DNA from: Neptunitalea lumnitzerae
GTDB taxonomy: Bacteria; Bacteroidota; Bacteroidia; Flavobacteriales; Flavobacteriaceae
Length of the DNA stretch: 64,000 nt
NCBI RefSeq assembly: GCF_027924185.1
Contig: NZ_BRVO01000002.1
Location: 992,001-1,056,000, forward strand
Direction: 5' to 3'
Below, piece after piece: positions 47,501-56,582 of this stretch (position 1 is its first letter; every line of letters starts with the position of its first letter). The notes beneath the pieces were generated by a model. That model was not told the DNA's origin. It saw nothing but the letters and a program-made list of their open reading frames with translations, and did no database searches. The position numbers were made by a program, and so were the translations under genes.

Positions 47501-50500
47501 ATGATGGCTTTGCTGAATTTGATACTTCTACCATTCAAGATTTAGTAGAAAGTGATTTTTCTGATATAGGAAGATATACAGTAGAATATTACGATGTTGC
47601 AGGTAACCTACTTTCAACACCGCTACCAAACCCATACGTGAATAGTACCATAGATACTGAGACATTAACCATTTCGGTTACAGATACTTTATCTGGCTGT
47701 ACTATGACAAATGACCTTACACTTATTGTTAACCCAAGACCACAAGTTATAACTCCTACCCCATTGTACGGATGTAACTATGATGGAACTGGATATACCA
47801 CTTTTACACTAAGTGATAAAACCGCGGAAATATTGAATGGTCAAACAGGTATGAATGTTTACTATTATGCTAGTATGGCAGATTTAGAAGCTAATACAGC
47901 AGCGTTACCAAACCAATATGTAAACACTGCTACTCCTAGTCAAACTATTTTTGTTAAACTTCAAGATGGAACGACAGGATGTTATAATACAACCACACTA
48001 GAATTAATAATTGCAGAACCACCTGTTGCAAATACACCAAGTACGATAACTTTTTGCGATGATGACAATGATGGTTTTGGAGAGTTCTATTTTGACTATG
48101 TATACGACGAAGTAATTCCTGACGGTACTACTAATTATACAGTAACTATTCACGAAACAGAAGAAGATGCTGAATATGACCAAAACCCTCAAGTTGCTCC
48201 TTACGAAAACATTTATGCAGACAACCAAACAATGTATGTTCGTGTTGAAAACGACTTAACAGAATGTTACGATATTGTAGAACTAGAACTTATTGTTAAT
48301 CCAACACCGGTAGTTCCATACAACCTAGAGCCTTTAGAAATATGTGATGATCAATTGGCTGATGGTAGAGCAGAGTTTGATTTAACAGAACAAAATGCCA
48401 ATGTATTTGGTACGCAAAGTACAACAGACTACACTATAACATATCACTTAACATACGATTATGCTGTTTTAGGAACACCTGCTTTATCTACATATTACAC
48501 AAACTACATACCATATTCTCAAGAAATATATGTACGATTAGAAGATAATGTAACCGGATGTTTTACAGTGCGTGAGTTTGATTTGATTGTAAATCCAAAT
48601 CCAGTTATTAACCCAAGTTACGATAATGACTTAGCGTTATGTGACGATTTTGGACAACCAGGAGATGAAATCACCGAATTTGATTTAACAGTTGAAAACG
48701 AAGAAATTACAGGTGGTATAAACGGATATATAGTATCTTACTATGAAACAGAAGCTGATGCAGACGCTGGCATAAACCCAGTACCTGATGATACTAGTTA
48801 TTTTAACACGGTAAGTCCTTACACAATGCATGTTCGTGTGGAAGATGCTAACACAGGATGTTACACGTTGACTACAGTAACTCTAAGAGTATTAAACAAT
48901 CCTTCTCCTTTAGCAGACAATCAAGACTTAGAGGTTTGTGATGATGATTCTGATGGTGATAGCACCAACGGACAGGCAGAATTTGATTTAACAACTTACG
49001 AAAGTGAATTGTTAAACGGAGAAACAAATGTAACTCCAACATATTATGAAACATATGATGATGCTTTTGATGGCACCAACCCAATACCAAACCCAGAAGC
49101 ATATTATAACGTAGATCCTTTTGCTCAAACAATTTATGTTGCAGTAACTAACAATAGTACTGGATGTTTAACTATTACCACTATTGATATTATTGTACAT
49201 CCATTGCCAGAGGTAACAGATGAACCTACATATTTCCTTTGTGAGGTAGATAATGATGATGTGGAAACAATTCTGTTAACTGAGATGGATGGCTTTGTAT
49301 TAGATAATGGTGATGCAACTGATTTAACTATCACTTATTACGAAACGGAAACTAATGCTATTGATGATGAGGCTGAGTATGTTGGTCCTTATATAACTAT
49401 TAATAGCACAGAGCAAATCTATGCAAGAGTTGAAAACACTGTAACAGGGTGTATTAGCGTTATTGGTTTCTTAATTGATATTGAACAAGCACCATTGGCA
49501 TTTACACCAGACCCTATAGTATATTGTGAAAGCTTAGGAGCAGACGGTTATTACAACAATGATGGTGTTGAAGTGTTTAACTTAGAAGAGGTTATTGAAA
49601 CCATTAGAGGTAGCCAAGACCCTGATACGTATCCTGTAGCTATTTACACAAGCTTAGCAGATGCAGAAGCAGGTATAAACGCTATTCCTACAGATGAGTT
49701 AAACCCATATACTAGTGGAACAACTACCTTATATGCGGTAGTAACCAATGTAAACACAACATGTACTAATGGAGACCCTATAGTAATTGAATTGATAGTT
49801 GAACCAGTACCAGAAGTTACTTTAGATAATGCCGATGGTATTATTTGTACCGACGCAACTAACAATCCAATTATTGGAACTGATTTAGGAGCTGAGTATA
49901 CCTACGAATGGAATACAGGTGAAACTACTCCTACCATTGAGATAACAGAAGCTGGCGAGTATTACGTAACAATTACTAATACCACTACTATCAACCAATG
50001 TGCTTACGAAAGTAATCATGTGTATTACGAAGAGGCTTCGCTGCCAGCAGTAACACCAACAGTAGTACAGTCTGAAATATTTGATGGACAGAATACTGTA
50101 CAGGTAACTGCTAACGGAGCTGGTGTGTCTGAATACGGATATCAATTAGATCACGGCTCTATGCAATACTCTGGAACGTTTAACAACGTTGAGCCAGGTA
50201 TTCATACGGTTACTATAACAGAATTGAATGGTTGTGGTAGTCTAACATTAGAAGTGAGTGTAATAGACTATATGAAGTACTTTACACCAAACGGAGATGG
50301 TGTGAATGACACTTGGAGAGTAATAGGTTTAGAGAGCCAAGAAAATGCTCAGGTATTCATTTTTGACCGACAAGGTAAGTTAGTAAAACAAATGAGTGCT
50401 ACTAGTGACGGATGGAATGGTACTTATAATGGCAACCAAATGCCATCTAGTGACTACTGGTTTAAAGTAGTGTATACAGAACCAAGCAGTGGTGAAGTAC

Positions 50501-50535
50501 GAGAGTTCAATAGCCACTTCTCTCTTAAACGATAA
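44560..50535 (+). CDS. giant T9SS type B adhesin with nested L-type lectin domain
   Basis: 1991 aa with a signal peptide (about 1-21, ending VKSQ). A beta-propeller-like head covers about 24-390 (NWYFGNYAGIAFDP, SLLFYTDGTYVYNRNH, GYLKISPDGTKIACAS). A PKD-like domain follows (about 395-470, GYIEWDFGDPDSPDN). Then come about 11 Cys modules, interrupted by an L-type lectin domain between C731 and C952 (DAYYTTATND, GADGIAFVLQP, SLAVEFDTFNN). The tail is an Ig-like domain (YEWNTGETTPTIEI), a SprB-like repeat and a type B sorting domain (YFTPNGDGVNDTWRV, FIFDRQGKLV). The lectin points to carbohydrate binding outside the cell. Modules 5-11 and the tail are duplicated in the next gene. Confidence 0.88.
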   Translation: MLKKYIFLIFLTVSVNIVKSQKEAANWYFGNYAGIAFDPCDSLQFDHVLYDGALSTTEGCASISKKSDGSLLFYTDGTYVYNRNHTQMPNGSGLIGDPSSTQSGIIVPFTDDDQKFYIFTVDDGSGPLAYSVVDMSLDSGFGDVVASQKNILLLNSTSEKICATESDNDGYWVIAYGNSSPPYTTMAAFEITAAGVQPPVISNLALNQNSDSRGYLKISPDGTKIACASASADELYLYNFDPATGAVYDETHLGIFTSNDTPYGLEFSTNSNILYCHSYNGSSSSNLIQYDLTADDIELSQITLHEGNNVFRGALQLGIDGRIYRTVPLSYTTGTNYLSVIEHPNVYGPGCGYTHNAIDLGTGIATQGLPPFISSFLHTNIEEEYICETDTTEIELLYEFNEANGYIEWDFGDPDSPDNIYVGPNGGLTATHVFTHPGTFEVIATIHDGCIEKNVKNEITIYELPDQEVDLIEWIACTSNLDGSYEFDFTEKDAEILGNTPIDFTVNYYFTQTDAENETNPITGPYTYTSNTPEMIYAVIVNPDHPECRKIDAFEIGTELQPVVNQMEGFALCDEGLTYMEIDLTPKIAEALGTQDNTLFNVSFHSSLYNAEDDLYPLSLNYNAVTTTHTIYVRVENVNHEDCYEIGTFEILFYDSPTATPVDDIYGCLDETTGLATFDTDGITEAILNGASHSVLFFDANGNSLGNELPDPLDIAPQTITAQVTDSYPVCYNFDGSNFTLNGDAYYTTATNDTIELTHYESLPDADGNMGSAWANSMFDITEDFNIDAQLYFGLYNAGADGIAFVLQPLTASAGTIGGGLGYEGIAPSLAVEFDTFNNADDPLVNDHIAIISDGNASNLPAHSEYTTPYDAGNIEDGQWHSVNFNWDADTMTYTITYEGTVVQTATIDMLNDVFAGNPYVYWGFTAATGAATNTQMVLVENFCGAQQDVGCSDSITFDLIGVTPLDLTPITPLETCDTDDDGFAEFDTSTIQDLVESDFSDIGRYTVEYYDVAGNLLSTPLPNPYVNSTIDTETLTISVTDTLSGCTMTNDLTLIVNPRPQVITPTPLYGCNYDGTGYTTFTLSDKTAEILNGQTGMNVYYYASMADLEANTAALPNQYVNTATPSQTIFVKLQDGTTGCYNTTTLELIIAEPPVANTPSTITFCDDDNDGFGEFYFDYVYDEVIPDGTTNYTVTIHETEEDAEYDQNPQVAPYENIYADNQTMYVRVENDLTECYDIVELELIVNPTPVVPYNLEPLEICDDQLADGRAEFDLTEQNANVFGTQSTTDYTITYHLTYDYAVLGTPALSTYYTNYIPYSQEIYVRLEDNVTGCFTVREFDLIVNPNPVINPSYDNDLALCDDFGQPGDEITEFDLTVENEEITGGINGYIVSYYETEADADAGINPVPDDTSYFNTVSPYTMHVRVEDANTGCYTLTTVTLRVLNNPSPLADNQDLEVCDDDSDGDSTNGQAEFDLTTYESELLNGETNVTPTYYETYDDAFDGTNPIPNPEAYYNVDPFAQTIYVAVTNNSTGCLTITTIDIIVHPLPEVTDEPTYFLCEVDNDDVETILLTEMDGFVLDNGDATDLTITYYETETNAIDDEAEYVGPYITINSTEQIYARVENTVTGCISVIGFLIDIEQAPLAFTPDPIVYCESLGADGYYNNDGVEVFNLEEVIETIRGSQDPDTYPVAIYTSLADAEAGINAIPTDELNPYTSGTTTLYAVVTNVNTTCTNGDPIVIELIVEPVPEVTLDNADGIICTDATNNPIIGTDLGAEYTYEWNTGETTPTIEITEAGEYYVTITNTTTINQCAYESNHVYYEEASLPAVTPTVVQSEIFDGQNTVQVTANGAGVSEYGYQLDHGSMQYSGTFNNVEPGIHTVTITELNGCGSLTLEVSVIDYMKYFTPNGDGVNDTWRVIGLESQENAQVFIFDRQGKLVKQMSATSDGWNGTYNGNQMPSSDYWFKVVYTEPSSGEVREFNSHFSLKR

Positions 50536-50556
50536 TTTAATGATACTATAAATAAC

Positions 50557-50593
50557 ACAAAGGCGTCTTTTGAACAAGATGCCTTTGTATTTT
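50557..50593 (+). terminator. intrinsic terminator after the 1991-aa gene
   Basis: ACAAAGGCGTCTT (50557-50569) pairs with AAGATGCCTTTGT (50576-50588), a 13-bp stem with one G-U pair and a 6-nt loop, followed by ATTTTATT. It separates the two giant genes. Confidence 0.78.
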
Positions 50594-50703
50594 ATTAAAA
50601 AAGTGTTTTTTTGAAAAAAATAATAGTATTTTTTTTACTTTTAAGCACTTATTGCATTAGCAACCCAACATTAACAACTTATTTTTTCTTAATTTCTTAA
50701 AAG

Positions 50704-53700
50704 ATGATCAAAAAAGAAACGCTGCAATTATTATTAACATCTTTATTTTTTGGTTTGATTATCAACCAACAGATTGTTGCTCAAGATGTGACAGATTATA
50801 TATCATCTATATGTTCTTCTCAAGATCTAGAGGCAGAATCTCCTACTAACACAGGAATTAACAACGTTTTAACGCCTTGCTCAGGTACCCCCTTATCAGG
50901 CAACTTAGCTTTCTATTATATACAAATACAATCGGGTAGTACATTTACCTTTTTGCTTACCCCAACCAATAACATAGACTTTGACTTTGCGTCTTGGAAA
51001 AATCCTGACCTGACCAACTTAGGGCCTGGAGACAGAGGCTCACAAAACGACCCTACAGCTACAGGTGTATATTCTATTGGATTAGACTTAAATGCGACCG
51101 ATTTGTGTGAGGCAGGAGGTTCTACAGGTAATCCTGACCCTGGTTTAGTAAGATACTATGATGTAGTTCCTGGAGATGTGATTCTTATTGCTGTAGACAG
51201 ATGGAGCGGATCTCAATCTGGTTTTACCATTACGTTTGGAGGAGACGCTGAGCTTGATTGTGTATTTGACGGTGGTACCTACCACGAGTGTGATAATGAA
51301 CTAGACGGACAGGCACTTTTTAATTTAAATGAAATTGAAAACGACATTATTACTGCTTCCACTAACAACATTACCGTTACATTTTACAACAATGAAACTG
51401 ATGCATTAGCTGGAGCAAGTAATACTTTACCTGACAACTTATACGCTTATACTTCAAACAACCCAACAATAGTTTATGCTAGAATAGTTGACAATGCTAC
51501 AGGTGATTTAATAAGGGTAGAAAGAACCTTCTTGTATGTAGAACAACCACCAAATATAGACCCTATTACAGAACCGTTGATTATGTGTGACGATGACACT
51601 TTAGACGGATTAACCACTTTTGACTTAACAGTTTTAGAGAATCAAATTATAAACGGACAAACAGATGTTACCTTAAGTTACTACATTAGTGAAAATGATG
51701 CTACCTATGGAATTACACCTATAGCAACACCAGATGCTTATGAAAATACAATTCCAGACGACCAGATTATCTATGTAAGATTAGAAGATGATATTTACGG
51801 CTGTTATGCTATTACTTCATTCATGATACATGTTGAATCACCAATTCCTGGATCACCTCAAAACATTGATTTATGTGATGAAGTAACCCTGAACGATTTA
51901 GAGGAAGTATTTGATTTAACCGAGCAAACAGATGTTATTCTTGATGTGAATGACCCAACAGAATATACTGTTACATATTATACTTCAGAAACAGATGCCA
52001 TGGATGGCATCAACCAAATTACCAATCCTGACAATTACACAAATACAAGTCCTATTGAACAAATATTCGCAAGACTTGAAGAAAATGCAACCGGATGTTA
52101 TAATATCACTTTTTTCTATATAACAGTAACAGCTATTCCAGAAGCTAACACACCTACCCCTTTATACGGTTGTAATGACGGTACAGGTTCTGTTGCCTTC
52201 TTCTTAAATGATAAAACAGAAGAAATTTTAGACGGTCAAACAGACGTAATAGTTACTTACTATGGGTCTATGGCCGATTTACAAGCCGAAAACAACGAAT
52301 TACCTAGTTTATATTACAACACAAGTAACCCTCAAACAATATATGTACTTCTTGAGAGTACTATTGGAGGATGTAAAAACGATACCACATTAGAGTTAGT
52401 TGTAGCAGATGCACCAACAGCCAATACCCCTACTCCAATGTATTTTTGTGACGATGACAACGATGGCTTCGGAGAGTTTTATTTAGATGTTCCTGCTCAG
52501 GAGGTAGTACCTAACGACGGGTATAGTTATGATGTATCTTTTCACGTTACACAAACTGATGCAGAAAACGGAGTTTTAGCTTTTAGTAGTCCGTTTGATA
52601 ACACAGTACCAGATTCACAAACTATATATGTACGTGTACTTAACCAAACTACCGGATGCTACGATGTAGTTCCGTTAGAATTAAACGTTATCACAACGCC
52701 TGAAATATCTTATAACTTAGAAGATTTAGAAGTATGTGACGATAACTACGATGGCTTTGCTGAATTTGATTTAAGTCAACAAGATGCAAATGTTTATGGA
52801 TCTCAAAGTACAACTGACTTTAGCATTAGTTATTATGATAACCTAATGTTCGCTCAACAAGGTATTAACGAAATTCCTTCTAACTACTACACTAACTACA
52901 TACCAGATGTACAACCAATTTACGTGCGTTTAGAAAACAACATTACTGGTTGTAGCACCGTTAGAACTTTTGATTTAGTAGTAAACCCTAAACCAGTTGT
53001 AGATCCAACTTATGACCATACCCTATCACTTTGTGATGACTTTGGACAACCAAACGATCAACAAACAGTATTTGATTTAACTGTTGAAAACGATGAAATA
53101 ACAGGAGGTTTAAACGGATTTAACATTACCTATTATGAAAGCTTAACAGACGCAGAAGCTGGTACAAATGCCGTTGCAGATGACACCGCTTATACTAATC
53201 CTACAAATCAAAACCCGTATACTCTTTACGTAAGAGTTGAAAACTCTAATACAGGATGTTTTACCACTACAACTCTTTCTTTACGTGTTTTAAACAACCC
53301 TTCTCCTTTAATGAATAATGAATTATTAGAGACGTGTGATGATGATTTAGATGGCGATAGTACCAACGGACAAGCTGAGTTTGATTTAACCTTAAACGAA
53401 GATGCTCTTTTAAATGGAGAAACAAACGTAACTCCTACGTACTACGAAACCTATGAAGATGCTTTTGACGGAACAAACCCAATTCCTAATCCTGATGCAT
53501 ATTATAATTCGGTACAGTTCTCTCAAACCATTTATGTAGGTGTTACCAACAACAACACAGGTTGTTTAACCATTACCACTATCGACCTTATTGTACATCC
53601 GTTACCAGAGGTAACCGATGAGCCTACATACTTCCTTTGTGAGGTAGATAATGATGATGTTGAAACCATTTTATTAACAGACATGGATAGCTTTGTATTA

Positions 53701-54933
53701 GATGGTGGCGATGCTACTGGTTTAGTAATTAACTACTATGCATCAGAATCAGACGCTATCAATGATGAAGCTGAGTATGTTGGCCCTTATATTACCATTA
53801 ATAGTACTGAACAAATTTATGCAAGGGTAGAAAACACTACTACTGAATGTTTTGCTATAGTAAGCTTTTTAATTGATATTGAACAAGCACCATTAGCATT
53901 TACACCAGCACCTTTGGTGTATTGCGAAACGCTTGGAGCGGATGGTTATTTTAATAACGATGGTTTAGAAGAGTTTAATTTAGAAGCAGTAATTGAAACC
54001 ATAAGAGGTAGCCAAGATCCTGATACATATCCTGTAGCTATTTACACAAGCTTAGCAGATGCAGAAGCAGGTATAAACGCTATTCCTACAGATGAGTTAA
54101 ACCCTTATATTACCGGAACTATTACTTTATACGCAGTAGTAACCAATGTAAACACTGGATGTACTAACGGAGATCCTATAGTAATTGAGTTGGTAGTTGA
54201 GCCAGTACCAGAGGTTACTTTAGATAATGCAGATGGTATTATTTGTACCGATGCAACTAATAACCCTATTATAGGAACCGATTTAGGAAACGAATACTCA
54301 TACCTATGGAATACGGGAGAAACTACTCCTACCATTGAAATAACGGAAGCTGGTGAATACTTTGTTACCGTAACAGACAACACCACTATTAACCAATGTG
54401 CTTACGAAAGTAACCACGTGTATTACGAAGAGGCTTCTTTACCAGCAGTAACACCAACGGTAGTTCAGTCTGAAATATTTGACGGACAGAATACCATTTC
54501 TGTAACGGCTAACGGAGCAGGAATATCTGAATACGGATACCAGTTAGATAATGGTTCTATGCAGTACAATGGCACGTTTAACAACGTTGAACCAGGTACA
54601 CACACAGTTACTATAACTGAGCTAAACGGATGTGGTAGTCTAACTTTAGAAGTAAGCGTGGTAGACTATATGAAGTACTTTACACCAAACGGAGATGGTG
54701 TAAACGATACTTGGAGAGTAATTGGTTTAGAAAGCCAAGAGAACGCTCAAGTATTTATCTTTGACCGCCAAGGTAAAATGGTGAAACAAATGAGTGCTAC
54801 CAGTGAAGGCTGGAATGGTACTTTCAACGGTAACCAATTACCATCTAGTGACTATTGGTTTAAGGTTATTTACACAGAACCTTCCACTGGACAAGTAAAA
54901 GAGTTTAATAGCCACTTCGCTTTAAAACGATAA
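50704..54933 (+). CDS. giant T9SS type B adhesin, paralogue of the preceding gene
   Basis: 1409 aa with a signal peptide (about 1-27, ending IVAQ). A beta-rich head resembling a prepeptidase C-terminal domain covers about 28-185 (GNLAFYYIQIQSGS, YYDVVPGDVILIAVDRWSG). About 10 Cys modules follow (first ECDNELDGQALFNL, last YCETLGADGYFNNDG). The tail is an Ig-like domain (YLWNTGETTPTIEI), a SprB-like repeat and a type B sorting domain. Modules 4-10 and the tail align in order with modules 5-11 and the tail of the 1991-aa protein, and the last 240 residues differ at only about two dozen positions. The heads are unrelated and there is no lectin here. A terminator follows. Confidence 0.87.
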   Translation: MIKKETLQLLLTSLFFGLIINQQIVAQDVTDYISSICSSQDLEAESPTNTGINNVLTPCSGTPLSGNLAFYYIQIQSGSTFTFLLTPTNNIDFDFASWKNPDLTNLGPGDRGSQNDPTATGVYSIGLDLNATDLCEAGGSTGNPDPGLVRYYDVVPGDVILIAVDRWSGSQSGFTITFGGDAELDCVFDGGTYHECDNELDGQALFNLNEIENDIITASTNNITVTFYNNETDALAGASNTLPDNLYAYTSNNPTIVYARIVDNATGDLIRVERTFLYVEQPPNIDPITEPLIMCDDDTLDGLTTFDLTVLENQIINGQTDVTLSYYISENDATYGITPIATPDAYENTIPDDQIIYVRLEDDIYGCYAITSFMIHVESPIPGSPQNIDLCDEVTLNDLEEVFDLTEQTDVILDVNDPTEYTVTYYTSETDAMDGINQITNPDNYTNTSPIEQIFARLEENATGCYNITFFYITVTAIPEANTPTPLYGCNDGTGSVAFFLNDKTEEILDGQTDVIVTYYGSMADLQAENNELPSLYYNTSNPQTIYVLLESTIGGCKNDTTLELVVADAPTANTPTPMYFCDDDNDGFGEFYLDVPAQEVVPNDGYSYDVSFHVTQTDAENGVLAFSSPFDNTVPDSQTIYVRVLNQTTGCYDVVPLELNVITTPEISYNLEDLEVCDDNYDGFAEFDLSQQDANVYGSQSTTDFSISYYDNLMFAQQGINEIPSNYYTNYIPDVQPIYVRLENNITGCSTVRTFDLVVNPKPVVDPTYDHTLSLCDDFGQPNDQQTVFDLTVENDEITGGLNGFNITYYESLTDAEAGTNAVADDTAYTNPTNQNPYTLYVRVENSNTGCFTTTTLSLRVLNNPSPLMNNELLETCDDDLDGDSTNGQAEFDLTLNEDALLNGETNVTPTYYETYEDAFDGTNPIPNPDAYYNSVQFSQTIYVGVTNNNTGCLTITTIDLIVHPLPEVTDEPTYFLCEVDNDDVETILLTDMDSFVLDGGDATGLVINYYASESDAINDEAEYVGPYITINSTEQIYARVENTTTECFAIVSFLIDIEQAPLAFTPAPLVYCETLGADGYFNNDGLEEFNLEAVIETIRGSQDPDTYPVAIYTSLADAEAGINAIPTDELNPYITGTITLYAVVTNVNTGCTNGDPIVIELVVEPVPEVTLDNADGIICTDATNNPIIGTDLGNEYSYLWNTGETTPTIEITEAGEYFVTVTDNTTINQCAYESNHVYYEEASLPAVTPTVVQSEIFDGQNTISVTANGAGISEYGYQLDNGSMQYNGTFNNVEPGTHTVTITELNGCGSLTLEVSVVDYMKYFTPNGDGVNDTWRVIGLESQENAQVFIFDRQGKMVKQMSATSEGWNGTFNGNQLPSSDYWFKVIYTEPSTGQVKEFNSHFALKR

Positions 54934-54952
54934 TACAACAACATACCCAATA

Positions 54953-54983
54953 TAAAAAAGGAGCTTTAAAAGCTCCTTTTTTT
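54953..54983 (+). terminator. intrinsic terminator after the 1409-aa gene
   Basis: GGAGCTTT (54960-54967) and AAAGCTCC (54969-54976) form a near-continuous palindrome flanked by A6 and T7, about 25 bp past the stop codon. Confidence 0.82.
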
Positions 54984-55243
54984 GTACCCTATATTTACTT
55001 TTTTTAATTAATCTTAATCTTACTATTCAATAAAATAGTGAGGTACATTCCTAAAATAACTACCTATCCTTCATTTTAAAATATCTTCATATACTTTAAA
55101 CGTATCTTACAATATAAGATTTAAGAAAGTTTCATATTACTTCACCTATCCCCTTTTAAAACAGCACTCTACTTCAACCAGCCTTTACTACCCAAGCTCA
55201 ACTAATCAATCAAATTAGAAAAAAGCCATCTCAATAAAGCCAA
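54984..55243. other. AT-rich intergenic region between convergent genes
   Basis: About 260 bp between the terminators of the 1409-aa gene and rplI. I see no ORF of note, no RNA gene and no clear repeat. It may be remnant sequence, since neither flanking gene needs a promoter here. Confidence 0.4.
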
Positions 55244-55278
55244 TAAAAAAAGGCTCTCCTTAACAGGAGAGCCTTTTC
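55244..55278 (-). terminator. intrinsic terminator of the rpsF-rpsR-rplI operon
   Basis: AAAAGGCTCTCCT (55248-55260), a TAAC loop and AGGAGAGCCTTTT (55265-55277) form a perfect 13-bp stem with a U-tract on the minus strand, 22 bp past the rplI stop. Confidence 0.9.
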
Positions 55279-55299
55279 TATTTTATAATTATTTTGAAA

Positions 55300-55752
55300 T
55301 TAGTTAGCCTCAGCTACTACTTCAAAATTGAAATCAAGGATAACTTCTCTATGAAGTCTTACCGCTGCAGTATACTTACCAGTTCTTTTGATAGTACCAC
55401 CTGCTACGCTAATAAATTTCTTATCGATAGCATGACCTTCTTTAGCAAAAATTTCTGCTAAATCAGCATTACTAATAGATCCGAAAAGTTTGTCAGTTCC
55501 ACCAGTTTTTGCTGGAATCTTAACTTCTAAACCTTTAAGAGCTTCAGCAGTTTGTTTAGCCTCATCAACTATTTTTTGCTCTTTAAATGCTCTTTGTTTT
55601 AAATTTTCAGCTAATACCTTTTTAGCTGATGGTGTAGCTAAAATAGCAAACCCTTGAGGAATTAAATAATTACGTCCGTAACCATTTTTAACAGTTAAAA
55701 CGTCATCTTTAAATCCTAAATTCTGTACATCTTGCTTTAATATAATTTCCAT
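55300..55752 (-). CDS. rplI: 50S ribosomal protein L9
   Basis: 150 aa. The N-terminal domain MEIILKQDVQNLGFKDDVLTVK followed by NGYGRNYLIPQGFA is the L9 signature. A long connecting helix (about 40-75) joins it to the C-terminal RNA-binding domain (LFGSISNADLAEIF, TGKYTAAVRLHREV). L9 binds 23S rRNA and projects from the L1 stalk base, helping hold the reading frame. It is the last gene of the rpsF-rpsR-rplI operon, 16 bp after rpsR, and ends in a strong terminator. Confidence 0.98.
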   Translation of the reverse strand: MEIILKQDVQNLGFKDDVLTVKNGYGRNYLIPQGFAILATPSAKKVLAENLKQRAFKEQKIVDEAKQTAEALKGLEVKIPAKTGGTDKLFGSISNADLAEIFAKEGHAIDKKFISVAGGTIKRTGKYTAAVRLHREVILDFNFEVVAEAN

Positions 55753-55768
55753 TTCGTTTGCTCCTTTA

Positions 55769-56065
55769 TTATTTTAACAAATCACCAACATATGGCATTA
55801 ATGCTAAGTGACGTGCTCTTTTAACAGCAGTAGCCACCTTTCTTTGATACTTTAAAGAGGTACCAGTTAAACGACGAGGTAAAATTTTACCTTGCTCATT
55901 TACAAATTTCAATAAGAAATCAGGATCTTTATAATCTACATATTTGATACCTGATTTTTTGAAACGGCAATACTTTTTAGTTTTGCTAGTTTCTATGTTT
56001 AACGGAGTTAAATATCTAATCTCTCCGTCTTTTTTCCCTTTAGCTTGTTGTTCTATAGATGACAT
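55769..56065 (-). CDS. rpsR: 30S ribosomal protein S18
   Basis: 98 aa, including a short N-terminal extension ([19 protein letters not shown]) typical of Bacteroidota. The conserved core has [21 protein letters not shown] and [33 protein letters not shown]18 binds 16S rRNA in the platform together with S6. It lies 5 bp after rpsF and 16 bp before rplI in the same operon. The ssb gene that sits between rpsF and rpsR in many bacteria is absent. Confidence 0.98.
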   Translation of the reverse strand: MSSIEQQAKGKKDGEIRYLTPLNIETSKTKKYCRFKKSGIKYVDYKDPDFLLKFVNEQGKILPRRLTGTSLKYQRKVATAVKRARHLALMPYVGDLLK

Positions 56066-56070
56066 AATTC

Positions 56071-56409
56071 TTAAGCTTTAGCGTTTAATTTATTTCTTCT
56101 CTTCTCTGCCCAAGCGATAGCGTGCTTATCTAAACTAACAGTTAAGTAACGCATAATACGCTCATCTCTTCTAAATTCTAACTCTAATCCGTCGATAGCT
56201 TCACCAGCTACTTTGTACTCAAATAAGTGGTAAAAACCGCTTTTTTTGTTTTGGATTGGATACGCTAATTTTTTAAGACCCCAGTCTTCTTTAGATACAA
56301 ACTCTGCACCTTTTTCAATTAAGAAATCTTCAAATTTCTTAACTGTTTCCTTTATCTGTGTTTCAGATAAAACGGGATTCAAAATGAAAACAGTTTCGTA
56401 ATGGTTCAT
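56071..56409 (-). CDS. rpsF: 30S ribosomal protein S6
   Basis: 112 aa from the ATG at 56409, chosen because the family starts [18 protein letters not shown]; an in-frame upstream ATG at 56466 would add a hydrophobic stretch without homology and would include the promoter. The alpha/beta ferredoxin-like fold of S6 is recognised from [37 protein letters not shown] and [16 protein letters not shown]6 pairs with S18 on the 30S platform. It leads the three-gene ribosomal operon. A consensus promoter ends 24 bp upstream. Confidence 0.97.
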   Translation of the reverse strand: MNHYETVFILNPVLSETQIKETVKKFEDFLIEKGAEFVSKEDWGLKKLAYPIQNKKSGFYHLFEYKVAGEAIDGLELEFRRDERIMRYLTVSLDKHAIAWAEKRRNKLNAKA

Positions 56410-56432
56410 AATTATAATAATTTTTAAGAGTG

Positions 56433-56463
56433 CAAAAGTAGTATTTATTAATGAAAACACAAA
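56433..56463 (-). promoter_or_regulatory. promoter of the rpsF-rpsR-rplI operon
   Basis: On the minus strand TTTG (56463-56460) is followed after exactly 19 bp by TACTTTTG (56440-56433). This is a full match to the Bacteroidota TTTG-N19-TAnnTTTG promoter and the clearest one in the window. Confidence 0.75.
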
Positions 56464-56582
56464 CAATTATCTAGTTTAAGTTAAAAAAAGCGTTATAAGT
56501 ACCATATTCATTGTTTATGTGATGATTTTTTTTTAAAATTGTTTCTCAATTAACACTCAAACACACCGCCCTAATAATACTT

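Noticed and set aside
48872-49132. Antisense open frames within the adhesin genes
   Set aside because: They arise from the low-complexity codon use of the repeat modules, lack promoters and family resemblance, and are shadows of the real genes.
44560-54933. Repeats that might be read as a CRISPR array or satellite DNA
   Set aside because: They are coding repeats of about 270-300 bp within intact reading frames, diverged between copies. There are no short identical repeats with unique spacers.
56410-56466. Upstream start for rpsF adding 19 codons
   Set aside because: It would place the consensus promoter inside the coding region, and S6 proteins start at [10 protein letters not shown].
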